From Labilithrix sp. (GTDB taxonomy: Bacteria > Myxococcota_A > Polyangia > Polyangiales > Polyangiaceae), in NCBI GenBank assembly GCA_019637175.1, contig JAHBWD010000007.1, forward strand, positions 147,691 through 211,690: 64,000 nt of DNA, in the 5' to 3' direction. Position numbers and translations under genes: made by a program. Positions 29,791-38,851 of the stretch are shown here, piece after piece. A model generated the notes under the pieces. It saw nothing but the letters and a program-made list of their open reading frames with translations. It was not told where the DNA came from and did not search any database. Within the stretch, counting starts at the first letter, position 1; each line of letters starts with the position of its first letter.

Positions 29791-32322
29791 GTGGACGGAT
29801 CGGTCGAGCGAGTCGGCGGCTATCGCGTCGTTCGGCGACTGGCCACCGGCGGGACGAGCGAGGTGCTCCTCGCCAAGGCCGAAGGCCCGCACGGCTTCGA
29901 GCGCTCGGTCGTCCTCAAGCTGCTGCTCACGCAGTACACCCACGAGGTCGAGTTCAAGCAGATGTTCGCCCGGGAGGCCGCCGCCTACGCGCGCCTCGCC
30001 CACCCGGCGATCGTCCGGCTCTACGACTTCTTCGCCCACGGCGAGCAGCTCGTCATGGTGCTCGAGTACATCGACGGGCCGCCGCTCAACCGCCTTCGAG
30101 GCATGCTGCGCGCCGTCGGGCAGGCGCTCGACGACGGCACCGCGATGTACGTCGCCGGCGCCATCTTCGACGCGCTCGCCGCGGCGCACGCCGCGACCGA
30201 CGAAGACGGCACGCCGACGCCGGTCATCCATCGCGACGTCAACCCGTCGAACGTGCTCATCCCCTGGGACGCGCAGATCAAGCTCGCGGACTTCGGGATC
30301 GCCAAGGTCACGGGCGTGACCCACGAGAGCACCGCCGGGCTCATCAAGGGCACCTACGGGTACATGGCCCCCGAGCAGGTGAAGGGTGAGCCGGTCACGC
30401 CGCGCGCGGACGTCTACGCGGGGGCGATCGTGCTCTGGGAGCTGCTCACCCAGCGCAAGGCGTTCATTCGCGGGGCGCTGCCCGAGATCGAGGTGCTCCA
30501 GGCGATGGCCGAGCCGCGCATCGTCTCGCTCGACGTCTTGCGGCCCGATCTCGACAAGAGCCTCCGCGACGCCGTCAAGCGCGCGCTCGAGCCCCGCCCC
30601 GAGAGGCGCACGATCACCGCCGAGGAGATGGTCTCGGTGCTCAAGGCGCTCGTTCCTTCGGACGGCGGTCGCGAGAAGCTCGCGCGCGCGCTCGCGCTCG
30701 TGCGTCACGAGCCGAAGCCGGCGCCGACGAGCATTCCGCCGCCGATGCCGGGCGCGATCGCGCGCGGCGACGATCAGCCGACGGGGAAGGTCTTCCCGAA
30801 CAAGCCCGCGCCGCCGCGGCCGCTCGTGCGCGCCGCACCCGCGCCGCGCCCGGCGGCAGGCGCCTCCGCCTCCGGCGTCGCCCGCAAGACGGCGCCCTAC
30901 GGCGCGCCGGCCGCGCCGCTGCCGAAGGTGAGCCCGCCGTCGCGTCCTTCGGACGGCGCGCTGCCGGCGAGCTCGCCCGCTTCGTCCCAGCGGTCGCTCC
31001 CTCCGAACGCGGTCTTCGACTCGCTCGTCGAGCCGCCGGAGCTCGTCGCGAAGACCGGGCGCGACAGCGAAAAGCTGCGCCTCGGCACGCCGCTCCAGGC
31101 GATCGCCCCGGGTCGATCGCTCGGCGACGCGATCGACGAGATCTTGGGGAGCGTCCCCAGCGACATCCCGCCGGGGATCCTGAGCGGCGATCCGCCACGC
31201 CCCGATTCTCCGAAGCCTCCGAGGGTCGAGAGCCTCCAGCGCACGCTCGAGAGCCCCGTGCACCTCCCTCCTCCAGGCACGCGTACGCACGAGCGCGCGA
31301 TCGGCGAGCTGCCGAAGGCGCCCGCGCCGATGAGCGTGACCGCGCCGCTCGCGGCACCCGTGGCGACGCCCGCCGATCCGGTCGCGCTCGATCGCACGCT
31401 CGCGATGGAGCGCCGCCCGGAGCCTCGGGCGCCGTCGGTCGCGGAGATCGCCGCCGCGGAGAGGCCCACCGAGCGGCCGCCTCCGCATCTGCAGGTGGCC
31501 GCGATCGCGGAGTCAGCCCAGCCCGGCGTCGCAGGTCCGCCGGCGCCCTCGATGATCGGGCCGCCGTCGACGGAGAAGATGGTCGCGCTCGGTCCGCCGC
31601 CGCTGCCGCGCGTCGCGAGCGGCGGAGGCGTCGCGGGGACGCCGACGCCCGTGGTGGAGATGCCCGCGGCGGGCATCGCGGCGAGCGTGGCTCCGTCGTC
31701 GCCGCCGGCGAACGCGAGCACGACGATCCCGCCCGCGCATGCGGGCGCCGCGAGCCGTCCTCCGCCGAAGCGAAGTGCGGGCGCGATCGTCGCGATCCTC
31801 GCGCTCCTCGTCGTGGCGATCGGCGCAGGCGGCGCGGGCGTCGCAGGCTACCTGCGATGGCAGAAGGGCCGCGCGGCCGCGACCGCGGCGACGGCGCTGC
31901 CGATCGCGAGCGTCGTCGTCGCGCCGAGCGCCGCGAGCGACGTCGCGCCCGCGCTCTCGGTCGCGGCGTCCGTGGCTCCGGCGCCGCCTGCGTCGGCGTC
32001 GGCTCCTCCTGAAGTGGCGCCGCCGTCCGCGAGCACGGCGCCGAGCGCGGCGCCGAGCGCGGCCCCCAGCGCGGCCGCGAGCGTCGCGCCGAGCGCGGCG
32101 GCGTCTTCCGCCGCCGAAGACGTCCCGGCAGGCATGGGCCGCGTGAACACCGCGGGCGCCGTCGCCGGCAGGCGCATCTTCGTCGACGAGCGCGTCGTCG
32201 GTCAGACGCCCGAGGCGGTGCTCGTCAAGTGCGGGACGCGCGCGATCAAGGTCGGCAGCAGCGGGTTCACCCAAACGATCGACGTGCCGTGCGGCGGCGA
32301 GGTCGCCGTCGGCGACAAGTAG
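29791..32322 (+). CDS. Hanks-type Ser/Thr protein kinase, membrane-anchored
   Basis: 843 residues from GTG. Kinase domain at 10-290: Gly-rich loop (about 19-24), Lys43, Glu62, HRD catalytic loop 147-154 with Asp149 and Asn154, DFG 167-169, APE motif as APEQ 193-196. All catalytic residues are present, so it should be active. A disordered Pro/Ala/Ser linker (300-660) leads to a single transmembrane helix (about 662-690) and a low-complexity Ala/Ser/Pro segment, then a PEGA-like beta domain (about 782-843; RRIFVDERVVGQTPEAV). The PEGA-type end would lie outside the membrane and may bind cell-envelope material. Confidence 0.95.
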   Translation: MDGSVERVGGYRVVRRLATGGTSEVLLAKAEGPHGFERSVVLKLLLTQYTHEVEFKQMFAREAAAYARLAHPAIVRLYDFFAHGEQLVMVLEYIDGPPLNRLRGMLRAVGQALDDGTAMYVAGAIFDALAAAHAATDEDGTPTPVIHRDVNPSNVLIPWDAQIKLADFGIAKVTGVTHESTAGLIKGTYGYMAPEQVKGEPVTPRADVYAGAIVLWELLTQRKAFIRGALPEIEVLQAMAEPRIVSLDVLRPDLDKSLRDAVKRALEPRPERRTITAEEMVSVLKALVPSDGGREKLARALALVRHEPKPAPTSIPPPMPGAIARGDDQPTGKVFPNKPAPPRPLVRAAPAPRPAAGASASGVARKTAPYGAPAAPLPKVSPPSRPSDGALPASSPASSQRSLPPNAVFDSLVEPPELVAKTGRDSEKLRLGTPLQAIAPGRSLGDAIDEILGSVPSDIPPGILSGDPPRPDSPKPPRVESLQRTLESPVHLPPPGTRTHERAIGELPKAPAPMSVTAPLAAPVATPADPVALDRTLAMERRPEPRAPSVAEIAAAERPTERPPPHLQVAAIAESAQPGVAGPPAPSMIGPPSTEKMVALGPPPLPRVASGGGVAGTPTPVVEMPAAGIAASVAPSSPPANASTTIPPAHAGAASRPPPKRSAGAIVAILALLVVAIGAGGAGVAGYLRWQKGRAAATAATALPIASVVVAPSAASDVAPALSVAASVAPAPPASASAPPEVAPPSASTAPSAAPSAAPSAAASVAPSAAASSAAEDVPAGMGRVNTAGAVAGRRIFVDERVVGQTPEAVLVKCGTRAIKVGSSGFTQTIDVPCGGEVAVGDK
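32035..32105 (+). repeat. Short imperfect tandem repeat in the kinase gene
   Basis: A block of GCCGAGCGCGGC-type units, coding for repeated Ala-Pro-Ser-Ala, lies between the transmembrane helix and the PEGA-like domain. Such repeats may vary in copy number between strains, changing spacer length. Confidence 0.5.
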
Positions 32323-32350
32323 TCAGCCTCGTTCCGGCACGCCCGAAGGC

Positions 32351-32370
32351 GCGCGCCCTTTAGGGCGCGC
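32351..32370. terminator. Bidirectional terminator with a stop codon in its loop
   Basis: GCGCGCCC-TTTA-GGGCGCGC is a perfect 8-bp stem. It lies between the convergent kinase and SGNH genes; the TAA stop of the minus-strand gene (complement of 32360-32362) is the loop itself. Confidence 0.6.
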
Positions 32371-33052
32371 CCGCGTCGGCCGCGGGCGCCGCGCGGAACA
32401 CGGCCCAGAAGCTGTTCGCCCAGTCGGCCCCGCCGCGATCGGTCGGGTGGATGCCGTCGCCGGCGCGCTGGAGCTTCAGGCTGCTCGAGTCGAAGAACTT
32501 GCACGGCGCGACGTTGTCGCGAAGCACCTGGACGATCCCCGTGTCCGGCTTCCACGTCGGCGGGCCCATCCACCAGCACTCTCGGTTACCGATGCGCTTC
32601 ACGATGCTCTGGACGTTCGCCGCCATCGACGCCGGGTAGGGGACGAAGACGTCGTTGGTCCCGAGCGTGACGATGACGATGTCCGGATGGTGCTTGGCGA
32701 GCAGCTCCTTCAGCTTCGAGCTCTTGTCGTAGCTGATGATCGACTCGCTCACCTTCGAGTCGCGAACGAGCTTCGCGCCCTCGGCCGCGAACTTCTGCTC
32801 GAGCGCGCGCGTGAGGCCCCATTGCCCGCCGACCATCGAGTCGCCGACGTGCAGCACCGTCTTGCCCGCGAGCGGCGGCGGCGAAGGCGCCTTGTCGGCG
32901 CCCGCGTCGGCCTCCTCGATCGCGGTCGCGAGCATGATCGTCGCCGTGCCCACCGGCACCGGCGCCGGCGCGGTCGTCGCGCCTTCTGCGGCGTGGTGGC
33001 GAGAGCACGCGCTCGCGCAGAGCCACGTGACGACACCCCAGATCGCGCGCAT
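32360..33052 (-). CDS. SGNH/GDSL-family hydrolase lipoprotein
   Basis: 230 residues from ATG (complement of 33050-33052); a longer in-frame opening lacks a signal sequence. The signal peptide ends SAC (Cys16). SGNH blocks are visible: HVGDSMVGG (Asp71, Ser72 as nucleophile), GTND (Gly131, Asn133) and the final DGIHPTD (Asp199, His202). These enzymes remove acyl or acetyl esters from lipids or polysaccharides. Family members at the cell surface often O-deacetylate exopolysaccharide or peptidoglycan. It follows the FGE-like gene after about 50 bp on the same strand. Confidence 0.9.
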   Translation of the reverse strand: MRAIWGVVTWLCASACSRHHAAEGATTAPAPVPVGTATIMLATAIEEADAGADKAPSPPPLAGKTVLHVGDSMVGGQWGLTRALEQKFAAEGAKLVRDSKVSESIISYDKSSKLKELLAKHHPDIVIVTLGTNDVFVPYPASMAANVQSIVKRIGNRECWWMGPPTWKPDTGIVQVLRDNVAPCKFFDSSSLKLQRAGDGIHPTDRGGADWANSFWAVFRAAPAADAGAP

Positions 33053-33101
33053 CGGCCCTCTTATGACAGACGGCGATCGACTCGTCGAGATTTCTGGCGC
33101 G

Positions 33102-34040
33102 CTACGGAGCGACGTCGGCGCAGCAGCGGAAGCCGGTCGAGTAGTCGTGGTACCAGGCTTTGTGGGCGTCGGCGACGTAACCACAGCCGTCACCGAGCTG
33201 CGTGACGTCGAGGTAGTAGCCGCCCTGGAACGTGCCGGCCGGATCGTCGACCCACTCGTGGAGATTTCCGACCATGTCGTAGACGCCGTAGCCGTTGGTG
33301 CAGCCTTCGTGCGATCCCGTCTCGGCGAGCGCGCCGGGCACCTGGTTGAGGCGCGGATCGTTCATCTTGTCGAACGTCCACGCGCTGCCCTGGGCGATCT
33401 CCGCGCCGAAGTACAAGCTCATGCCGCTCTTGCCGTTGTCGTTGCACGTGCCGGGCGTGCGCTCGTTCGCGTAGCCGAACTTCTTGCTCTCCGGGCCCTT
33501 GCACGCGGTCTTCCACTCGGCGCGCTTGCAGAGGCGCTTGCCCGAGCGGCCGCAGGCCTCGATCGCTTGCTTTTCGTTGATGTAGCCCTGGGGATAAACG
33601 CCCTTCTCGCTCACCGCGCGGACGACGTGTCCCTCGACCGGGAGGTAGTAGGGCCAGGCCTGCTCGCGTCCGTCGGGCATGATCTCGACGAGCGACGCCT
33701 CGTACTTGTCGACGCAGAAGCGGTCGTCGATGCTCGCCATGTCCGGCGGGCAGAGGCCGTTCATCGGCAAGGGGCGGTCGCCGGCGGCGAGGAGCTGCTC
33801 GACCGGCGTGTCGGCCGTCGTCGCGAAGCTCAGGCGCGGAAGACCCGCGGACGTGAGCTGCGCCTCGGAGGCACGCTCCGAGAGACTCGGCCTCGCCGTA
33901 CGCCCCATGAGGCTGGCCGATCCGAACCCGACCCCGCCCAGCACCTCACGCGCGCAGCCGACGCCTCCCATGAGGAGGGCCGCCGCCGAGGCGCACGCGA
34001 TTGCAGTGATAAGCCAAGCCGGGTGGGGGGACTTCTTCAC
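33102..34040 (-). CDS. Formylglycine-generating-enzyme-like (SUMF1/FGE domain) lipoprotein
   Basis: 312 residues from GTG, with GGAGGTGA just upstream, a strong ribosome binding site. Signal peptide and lipobox (GGVGC near 29). The C-terminal 220 residues have the FGE-sulfatase fold pattern: ASIDDRFCVDKYEAS, GKRLCKRAEWKTACKG, YGVYDMVGNLHEWVDD and TGFRCCAD. True FGE converts a sulfatase Cys to formylglycine, but most bacterial family members are binding or other enzymes. No sulfatase gene is nearby and the protein is exported, so a non-FGE role is likelier. It is divergent from no gene: the uracil-DNA glycosylase gene lies upstream on the same strand. Confidence 0.85.
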   Translation of the reverse strand: MKKSPHPAWLITAIACASAAALLMGGVGCAREVLGGVGFGSASLMGRTARPSLSERASEAQLTSAGLPRLSFATTADTPVEQLLAAGDRPLPMNGLCPPDMASIDDRFCVDKYEASLVEIMPDGREQAWPYYLPVEGHVVRAVSEKGVYPQGYINEKQAIEACGRSGKRLCKRAEWKTACKGPESKKFGYANERTPGTCNDNGKSGMSLYFGAEIAQGSAWTFDKMNDPRLNQVPGALAETGSHEGCTNGYGVYDMVGNLHEWVDDPAGTFQGGYYLDVTQLGDGCGYVADAHKAWYHDYSTGFRCCADVAP

Positions 34041-34252
34041 TTCTCACCTCCGGCAGGTCGTTCCCCAGGAGAACCCGGGGACCGCGTACAGGGCTACGCG
34101 TCCCTGGGGATACAGTGACCCAGGGGGGTCGGCCAACCCCAATCGACCTCGGAGACGAAAAAAATTCAGCGTCGCGCGCGAGTAAGTGCTCGTGAGATAT
34201 GAGTTTTTGGTCGCAATAACGCACGCTTGAGCTGCAACGCTGACGTGACGGT
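34041..34252. other. 5' region of FGE-like gene
   Basis: 212 bp with an AT-richer stretch around 34150-34220. CCCCAGG (34063-34069) and CCTGGGG (34103-34109) can pair, and nested GCGTA/TACGC can form inside. This would be a 5' UTR hairpin of the minus-strand gene. I compared it by eye with the c-di-GMP (GEMM) riboswitch consensus and see no match. Confidence 0.3.
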
Positions 34253-34999
34253 TCAGAAACGGCCTGGCTCCGCCTCCGCGCGCGCCCGCCGGAGAATCCG
34301 GTCGAACATCGCGGGCGTGAGCCTTCCGGTCTGCGTGTTCTGCTGGCTCACGTGATAGCTCCCGAGGAGCAGTGGGCCGTCGGCCAAGCGCACGCACGCG
34401 CCGTGTGCGAACTTCGGTCGCGGTCGCGGGATCGCGACGCCCGAACGCGCGCGATGATCGAGCCACGCGTTCCACGCGATCGAGCCGAGCGCGAGGACGA
34501 CGCGTGGCGAGAGGAGCGCGAGCTCGCGATCGAGCCACGCGACGCCGCATCGTTCGATCTCGTCGGGCGCCGGACGATTCTCCGGAGGCACGCAACGGAC
34601 GGCCAGTGTGACGTAGACACCACGCAACGAAAGACCATCTCCTCGGTGCTCGCTCGTCGCTTGGTTGGAGAGGCCGGCGCGGTGGAGCGCTGCGTAGAGG
34701 AATTCGCCCGAGCGATCTCCGGTGAAGACGCGACCTGTCCGGTTCGCTCCGTGCGCGCCCGGCGCGAGGCCGACGATCACGAGCGGCGCGCGAGGATCGC
34801 CGAACCCGGGCACGGGCCTGCCCCAGTAGGTCTCAGCGACATAGCGCCGCCGCTTCTTCGTCGCGACGGCTTCACGATGCGCCACGAGCCGAGGGCAAGC
34901 GCGACACTCGACGAGCGACGCGCTCAGCGCGTCGAGCGTAGTAAAATGCCGCTTACCTGTCGGGGGTTTTCGGCTCGATTCTCTTCCCTGAGGGCTCAT
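34253..34999 (-). CDS. Family 5 uracil-DNA glycosylase (UDGb-type, Fe-S)
   Basis: 248 residues from ATG (complement of 34997-34999). Excises uracil and other deaminated bases from DNA. Four Cys in the [4Fe-4S] pattern (Cys32, Cys35, Cys136, Cys151) and the catalytic motif GLAPGAHGANRTGRVFTGD (77-95) of UDGb are present, as is the second motif SYHVSQQN with His216. The GLAPG... form with Ala/His instead of the family 4 Glu/Asp separates it from UDGa. The coding frame continues open further upstream, but that region is covered by the divergent lipase gene. Confidence 0.9.
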   Translation of the reverse strand: MSPQGRESSRKPPTGKRHFTTLDALSASLVECRACPRLVAHREAVATKKRRRYVAETYWGRPVPGFGDPRAPLVIVGLAPGAHGANRTGRVFTGDRSGEFLYAALHRAGLSNQATSEHRGDGLSLRGVYVTLAVRCVPPENRPAPDEIERCGVAWLDRELALLSPRVVLALGSIAWNAWLDHRARSGVAIPRPRPKFAHGACVRLADGPLLLGSYHVSQQNTQTGRLTPAMFDRILRRARAEAEPGRF

Positions 35000-36258
35000 T
35001 GCACCGTCTCTACCTGTCACCCGGGATGTTCGGGTTCGGCAAGCTCGCAACGTACGACTACTTCGCCCACGTCGAGCGCGCGCTGACGAAGCGCTTCGCC
35101 GACGCCGGCGAGAAGCTCGAGACCCACGTCGTCGACGTCGCACCCACCGCGTCGATCAGGCGGCGCGCGGTCCGCCTCGCCGAGCTCGTCGCGCGGACGT
35201 CCGACGACGGCCGCGGGACGATACACCTCGTCGGTCACTCGACGGGCGGGCTCGACGCGCGCCTCGTCGCGTCGCCGTCCGCCCACCTGCCGACGGCGCG
35301 GGAGAGCCTCGCGTGGCTGCCGCGCCTCCGCAGCGTGAGCACGATGAGCACGCCGCACTACGGAACGCCGCTCGCAAGCTTCTTCGCGACGGTGAGCGGG
35401 CAGCGCATGCTCTACGCCGTGAGCGCGCTCACCTTCATCGGTCTGTCGCTCGGCGCGCCGCCGCTCGCCGCCGCGAGCGCGCTCGTCGTCGCGATCGGTC
35501 GCATCGATCGCGCGCTCGGGATCGAGCTGCGCGTCCTCGACCGCACGACCGACGGCCTGCTCCGCGCCCTCGAGCCGGCGACGAGCCACGAGGTGCGGAT
35601 GTACCTCGACGCGATCCGCAAGGATCAAGGCGCCGTCATCCAGCTCACGCCCGAGGCGATGGATCTCTTTCAGGCGGGCGTCGAAGACCGCGACGGCGTC
35701 TTCTATCAGTGCACGTGCGCGCACGCGCCGGCGCCGTCGGCGTCGGTCTTGGCGCGCTCGCTCGCGAGCCCCTGGCGGGCGCTCTCTTCGGCGCTGTTCA
35801 CGACGATGTACGGGATCACGGCGCGCTACGACGAGCGCTATCCCTGCGCCGCGTCGTCGCTGCCGGAGCAGGCGGAGCGCGAGCTGCTCCGCGCGTTCGG
35901 CAGGCTGCCGGGCGCGCGCGCCAACGACGGCGTCGTTCCCGTGCTCTCGCAGATTTGGGGGAAGGTCGCGTGGGCGGGGTACGCCGATCACCTCGACGTC
36001 CTCGGCCATTTTCCCGGGCCCACGACGTCGAAGCCGTTGTGGAAGAAGCTCCTCGATCGCGGCATGGGCGGTGCCGTGGATCCCGAAGAAGCGGCGCGCC
36101 GCGCGGAGCAGGCCGCCGCCCGAGGCGGCATGGCCCCCGACGCCGGCGCCGACGGCCGCCACGTCGACTGGCTCCGGAGCGGGGCGGGCTTCGACGAGGG
36201 CGCGTTCTCCGGCCTGATGGATGCGCTGGCGACGGGGATCCTCGCCGCGTGCACGTAG
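34999..36258 (+). CDS. Alpha/beta-hydrolase, lipase-like
   Basis: 419 residues from TTG, with GAGGG before it. The N-terminus HRLYLSPGMFGFG is the typical opening of this hydrolase group. The nucleophile elbow GHSTG (79-83, Ser81) and the following ARLV helix are clear. A probable oxyanion/lid region is hydrophobic (YAVSALTFIGLSLGAPPLAA). His near YADHLDVLGHF and Asp/Glu partners are expected in the C-terminal part. Likely an esterase or lipase; substrate unknown. If TTG is used, its start overlaps the divergent UDG start by one base; ATG 35026 would remove the overlap but cut the conserved opening. Confidence 0.8.
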   Translation: MHRLYLSPGMFGFGKLATYDYFAHVERALTKRFADAGEKLETHVVDVAPTASIRRRAVRLAELVARTSDDGRGTIHLVGHSTGGLDARLVASPSAHLPTARESLAWLPRLRSVSTMSTPHYGTPLASFFATVSGQRMLYAVSALTFIGLSLGAPPLAAASALVVAIGRIDRALGIELRVLDRTTDGLLRALEPATSHEVRMYLDAIRKDQGAVIQLTPEAMDLFQAGVEDRDGVFYQCTCAHAPAPSASVLARSLASPWRALSSALFTTMYGITARYDERYPCAASSLPEQAERELLRAFGRLPGARANDGVVPVLSQIWGKVAWAGYADHLDVLGHFPGPTTSKPLWKKLLDRGMGGAVDPEEAARRAEQAAARGGMAPDAGADGRHVDWLRSGAGFDEGAFSGLMDALATGILAACT

Positions 36259-36265
36259 CGCGCCG

Positions 36266-37633
36266 TCAATCGGCGTAGCCGAGGAAGCTCACGTCGGCGT
36301 ACGGCTTCGCGCCGTTGCCGAAGGCGCACGCGACGTCGCCCTCGGGCGTCGCGAAGGTGAAGCCGCTCGAGCGGAGCGGCGGCTCGCCCGCGAGCGACAG
36401 CTTCGTCCACGCCTCGCGGCCCGGCTCGAGGGCGAGGACGAAGAGCCCCGGCTCGGTCGTCCGGCCGTTGCTGGTGCCGCCGAAGACGAAGAGGCGCCGC
36501 CCGATCGGATCGTGCATCGCGCAGCCGTTGCGGCGGCCGGGCGGGGCCTCTCCGGTGGGCGCGAGCTTCGTCCACGCCGGCGGATCGGCCTCGAGATCGA
36601 GCGCCCACGCGTCTTGCGCGGCGTTGACCGGATCCGCGGCGTCGACCGGGAACTGCGCGCCGCTCCAGACGACGAAGCGACGCGACTCGGTGTCGAACGC
36701 GGTGAACGAGCCGTAGCGCGGGCTCGGGGCCTTGCCCTCGACCTTCCGCCACGTCGCCGTGTCGCCCTCGACCTTCACGAGCCAGGTGTCGTCGAGCGCG
36801 TCGTCGGTCGGGACGTCGGTGAAGCCGCCGAAGACGACGAGCTGATCGCCCTTGGCGTCGTAGGCGATCGCGTGCAGCTGACGCGGCGGGCCCGCGCCCG
36901 CGCTCGTGAGCCGCGTGAACGTCTTCTCGGCGTCGCCGAGATCGACGCGATAGAGATCGCCCTCGCTCTTCGACGTCGCCTCGAAGCCCGTGTAGCCGCC
37001 GTAGGCGTAGGCCTTCTTCGTGCCGGGGATGGGCGCGACGCGCCGTGATCCGCCGCCCGGAGGCGCGTCGCCCGTCGGCGTCCACGGCGTCCACGCGCCG
37101 GTCGACAGATCGAGCCGCCAGGAGTCGTCGATCGGCTTGAACTGGGGGCTGTAGCCGCTGCCTTGCAGCATGAAGACGGCCTTCGCCTCGGCATCGACGA
37201 AGAACGCGCCGTGCTCGCGCGTCTGCGGACCGCCCGCGTCCCAGGTCACGCGCTTGCGCCACGACAGCTCGTGCGTACGAATCGCGGGCGTGATCGTGAC
37301 CTTCTGCGCGCGCGCGTCGACGAGATCCACGCCGACGACCGGCGCGTCGAGCCCGTAACCGGCGCGGACGAGCAGCGTTCCACGCCAGGAGCCGCCGGTG
37401 GCCTCGCCCCCGACGATCTCGGCCTCGACGCCTTCGGCGAACGCGGTCACCGTGAGCTTCGCGGCGTCGTCCGTCCGCACGTCGATGGGGATCGCGATCG
37501 AGCGGCCCGCGTACAAGTCGATCGACGCGGGCGCGTCGACCCACGCGGGCGGAGGCGGCGGCTCATCCGGCGTGGAGGAGCACGCGGCGGCGACGGCGAC
37601 GAAGCCGAGGAAGGGAACGAGGGGCGAGCGCAT
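36266..37633 (-). CDS. Kelch-repeat lipoprotein
   Basis: 455 residues from ATG (complement of 37631-37633). Signal peptide with lipobox (AAAC followed by SS). After a beta-sandwich-like start, at least four kelch repeats are visible between about 170 and 440 (KKAYAYGGYTG, DQLVVFGGFTD, RRFVVWSGA, RRLFVFGGTSNG), which would build a beta-propeller. Such surface propellers usually mediate binding. It converges on the lipase gene with a gap of seven bp. Confidence 0.85.
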   Translation of the reverse strand: MRSPLVPFLGFVAVAAACSSTPDEPPPPPAWVDAPASIDLYAGRSIAIPIDVRTDDAAKLTVTAFAEGVEAEIVGGEATGGSWRGTLLVRAGYGLDAPVVGVDLVDARAQKVTITPAIRTHELSWRKRVTWDAGGPQTREHGAFFVDAEAKAVFMLQGSGYSPQFKPIDDSWRLDLSTGAWTPWTPTGDAPPGGGSRRVAPIPGTKKAYAYGGYTGFEATSKSEGDLYRVDLGDAEKTFTRLTSAGAGPPRQLHAIAYDAKGDQLVVFGGFTDVPTDDALDDTWLVKVEGDTATWRKVEGKAPSPRYGSFTAFDTESRRFVVWSGAQFPVDAADPVNAAQDAWALDLEADPPAWTKLAPTGEAPPGRRNGCAMHDPIGRRLFVFGGTSNGRTTEPGLFVLALEPGREAWTKLSLAGEPPLRSSGFTFATPEGDVACAFGNGAKPYADVSFLGYAD

Positions 37634-37747
37634 CGGCGGGCCGCAAAGCATACGTCGTGCCCCGCACCAAAACCCTGGTTTTCAAGGGGGGCGAAGGGAG
37701 ATGTATGCCACGCTACATCGCGGAAGCACCCCGCGGCGCGCGGCTGG

Positions 37748-37765
37748 CCGTCAGTCGGCTGACGG
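37748..37765. terminator. Hairpin at the 3' end of the glycosyltransferase gene
   Basis: CCGTCAG (37748-37754) and CTGACGG (37759-37765) form a perfect 7-bp stem with a 4-nt loop, overlapping the stop of the minus-strand glycosyltransferase gene (37751). No T-run is seen. Confidence 0.4.
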
Positions 37766-38851
37766 ACCAGGCAGGCTCGCGTAGACCGCCTCGTAGCCCT
37801 GCCTCATCGCGTCGATCGAGTAGCGGGCGACGACGTTCCTTCGGGCGCGCTCGCCGCGTCGGCTCACCTCGTCGGGCCGCTCGATCGCTTCGGCCATCAC
37901 CCGCGCGAGCGCGTCGGCGCTGCGGCCGTGCGCGAGCCAGCCGGTGTCGCCGTCGCGCACGATCTCGGGGACGCCTCCGGTCGGCAGCGCGACGATCGGG
38001 CGGCCCATCGCCATCGCCTCGAGCAGCGCGATGCCGAGGCCCTCGGCGCGGGCGCTCGAGAGGCCGACGCTCGCGGTCGCGATCGCGTCGCGGACGTCGC
38101 CCGCGAAGCCTCGGAAGCGGACGCGGCGCGCGACGCCGAGGCGCGACGCGAGCTGCATGAGAGGGCCCGCCTGATCGCCTTCGCCGACGACGTCGAGCTC
38201 GGCGCGAGGAACGAGCGCGAGCGCCTCGAGCGCGATGTCGAGGCCCTTGCGGCGGTCGAGCCTGCCGAGCGCGATGAACCGGACGGCGCCGTCGGGCCTC
38301 CCGTCGGGAGCCGGCGCGGGCGCGAAGCGATCGACGTCGACGCCGTTCGGCACGACGCGCGCGTCGATCCACGAGGCCTTCGCGCGGGCCACGTCGCGCA
38401 CGTGCTCGCTGATGCAGACGACGGCGTCGGCGCGCTCGAGCGACCAGCGCGAGAAGGGCCAGCAGCTCGGATCGTCGTAGACCCGCGTCGAGTGCTCGGT
38501 GCGCACGATCCGCGCGCCGTGGTGGAGCGCCGCGCGCGTGCCGAGCACCTGCGAGGCGAAGGTGTGAAGATGCACGACGGCCGCGCGGCGATCCCGCAAG
38601 ACGCCGCAGAGCCACCCGACGTCGTGGGGACCGAGCGATCGCGACAGATACGAGAGCGGGCCCTCGCGCACCGGCCCGCGGTCGTCGAGCGCGACGCCGG
38701 CGTCGCGCAGCATCGCGCGGAGCTGCGGGTTCGGCGTCAGGAGCGCGACGCTGTGCGCGCGGTTTGCGTCCGAGCGCGCGAGGTCGACGAGCATGCGCTC
38801 GGCGCCGCCGATCTCGCCGGCCACGACGACGTGGACGACGGCGCCCTTCAC
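37751..38851 (-). CDS. GT4-family glycosyltransferase
   Basis: 366 residues from GTG, overlapping the flippase gene by 4 nt. GT-B architecture: N-terminal Rossmann-like start KGAVVHVVVAGEIGGAERM, and the nucleotide-sugar half with RFIALGRLDRRKGL, LDVVGEGDQ, and the family EAMAMGRPIVAL following SSARAEGLG. It would extend a surface polysaccharide using an activated sugar; donor and acceptor are not predictable. It is the last gene of a three-gene coupled unit (deacetylase, flippase, glycosyltransferase). Confidence 0.92.
   Translation of the reverse strand: MKGAVVHVVVAGEIGGAERMLVDLARSDANRAHSVALLTPNPQLRAMLRDAGVALDDRGPVREGPLSYLSRSLGPHDVGWLCGVLRDRRAAVVHLHTFASQVLGTRAALHHGARIVRTEHSTRVYDDPSCWPFSRWSLERADAVVCISEHVRDVARAKASWIDARVVPNGVDVDRFAPAPAPDGRPDGAVRFIALGRLDRRKGLDIALEALALVPRAELDVVGEGDQAGPLMQLASRLGVARRVRFRGFAGDVRDAIATASVGLSSARAEGLGIALLEAMAMGRPIVALPTGGVPEIVRDGDTGWLAHGRSADALARVMAEAIERPDEVSRRGERARRNVVARYSIDAMRQGYEAVYASLPGPSAD

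Noticed and set aside
25708..31488. Antisense open frame of about 1900 codons across the helicase, TerB and kinase genes
   Set aside because: It spans three clear sense genes and intergenic gaps, has shadow composition, and matches no fold.
34041..34252. Possible c-di-GMP riboswitch before the FGE-like gene
   Set aside because: Some pairing is possible, but the conserved GEMM bases could not be matched.
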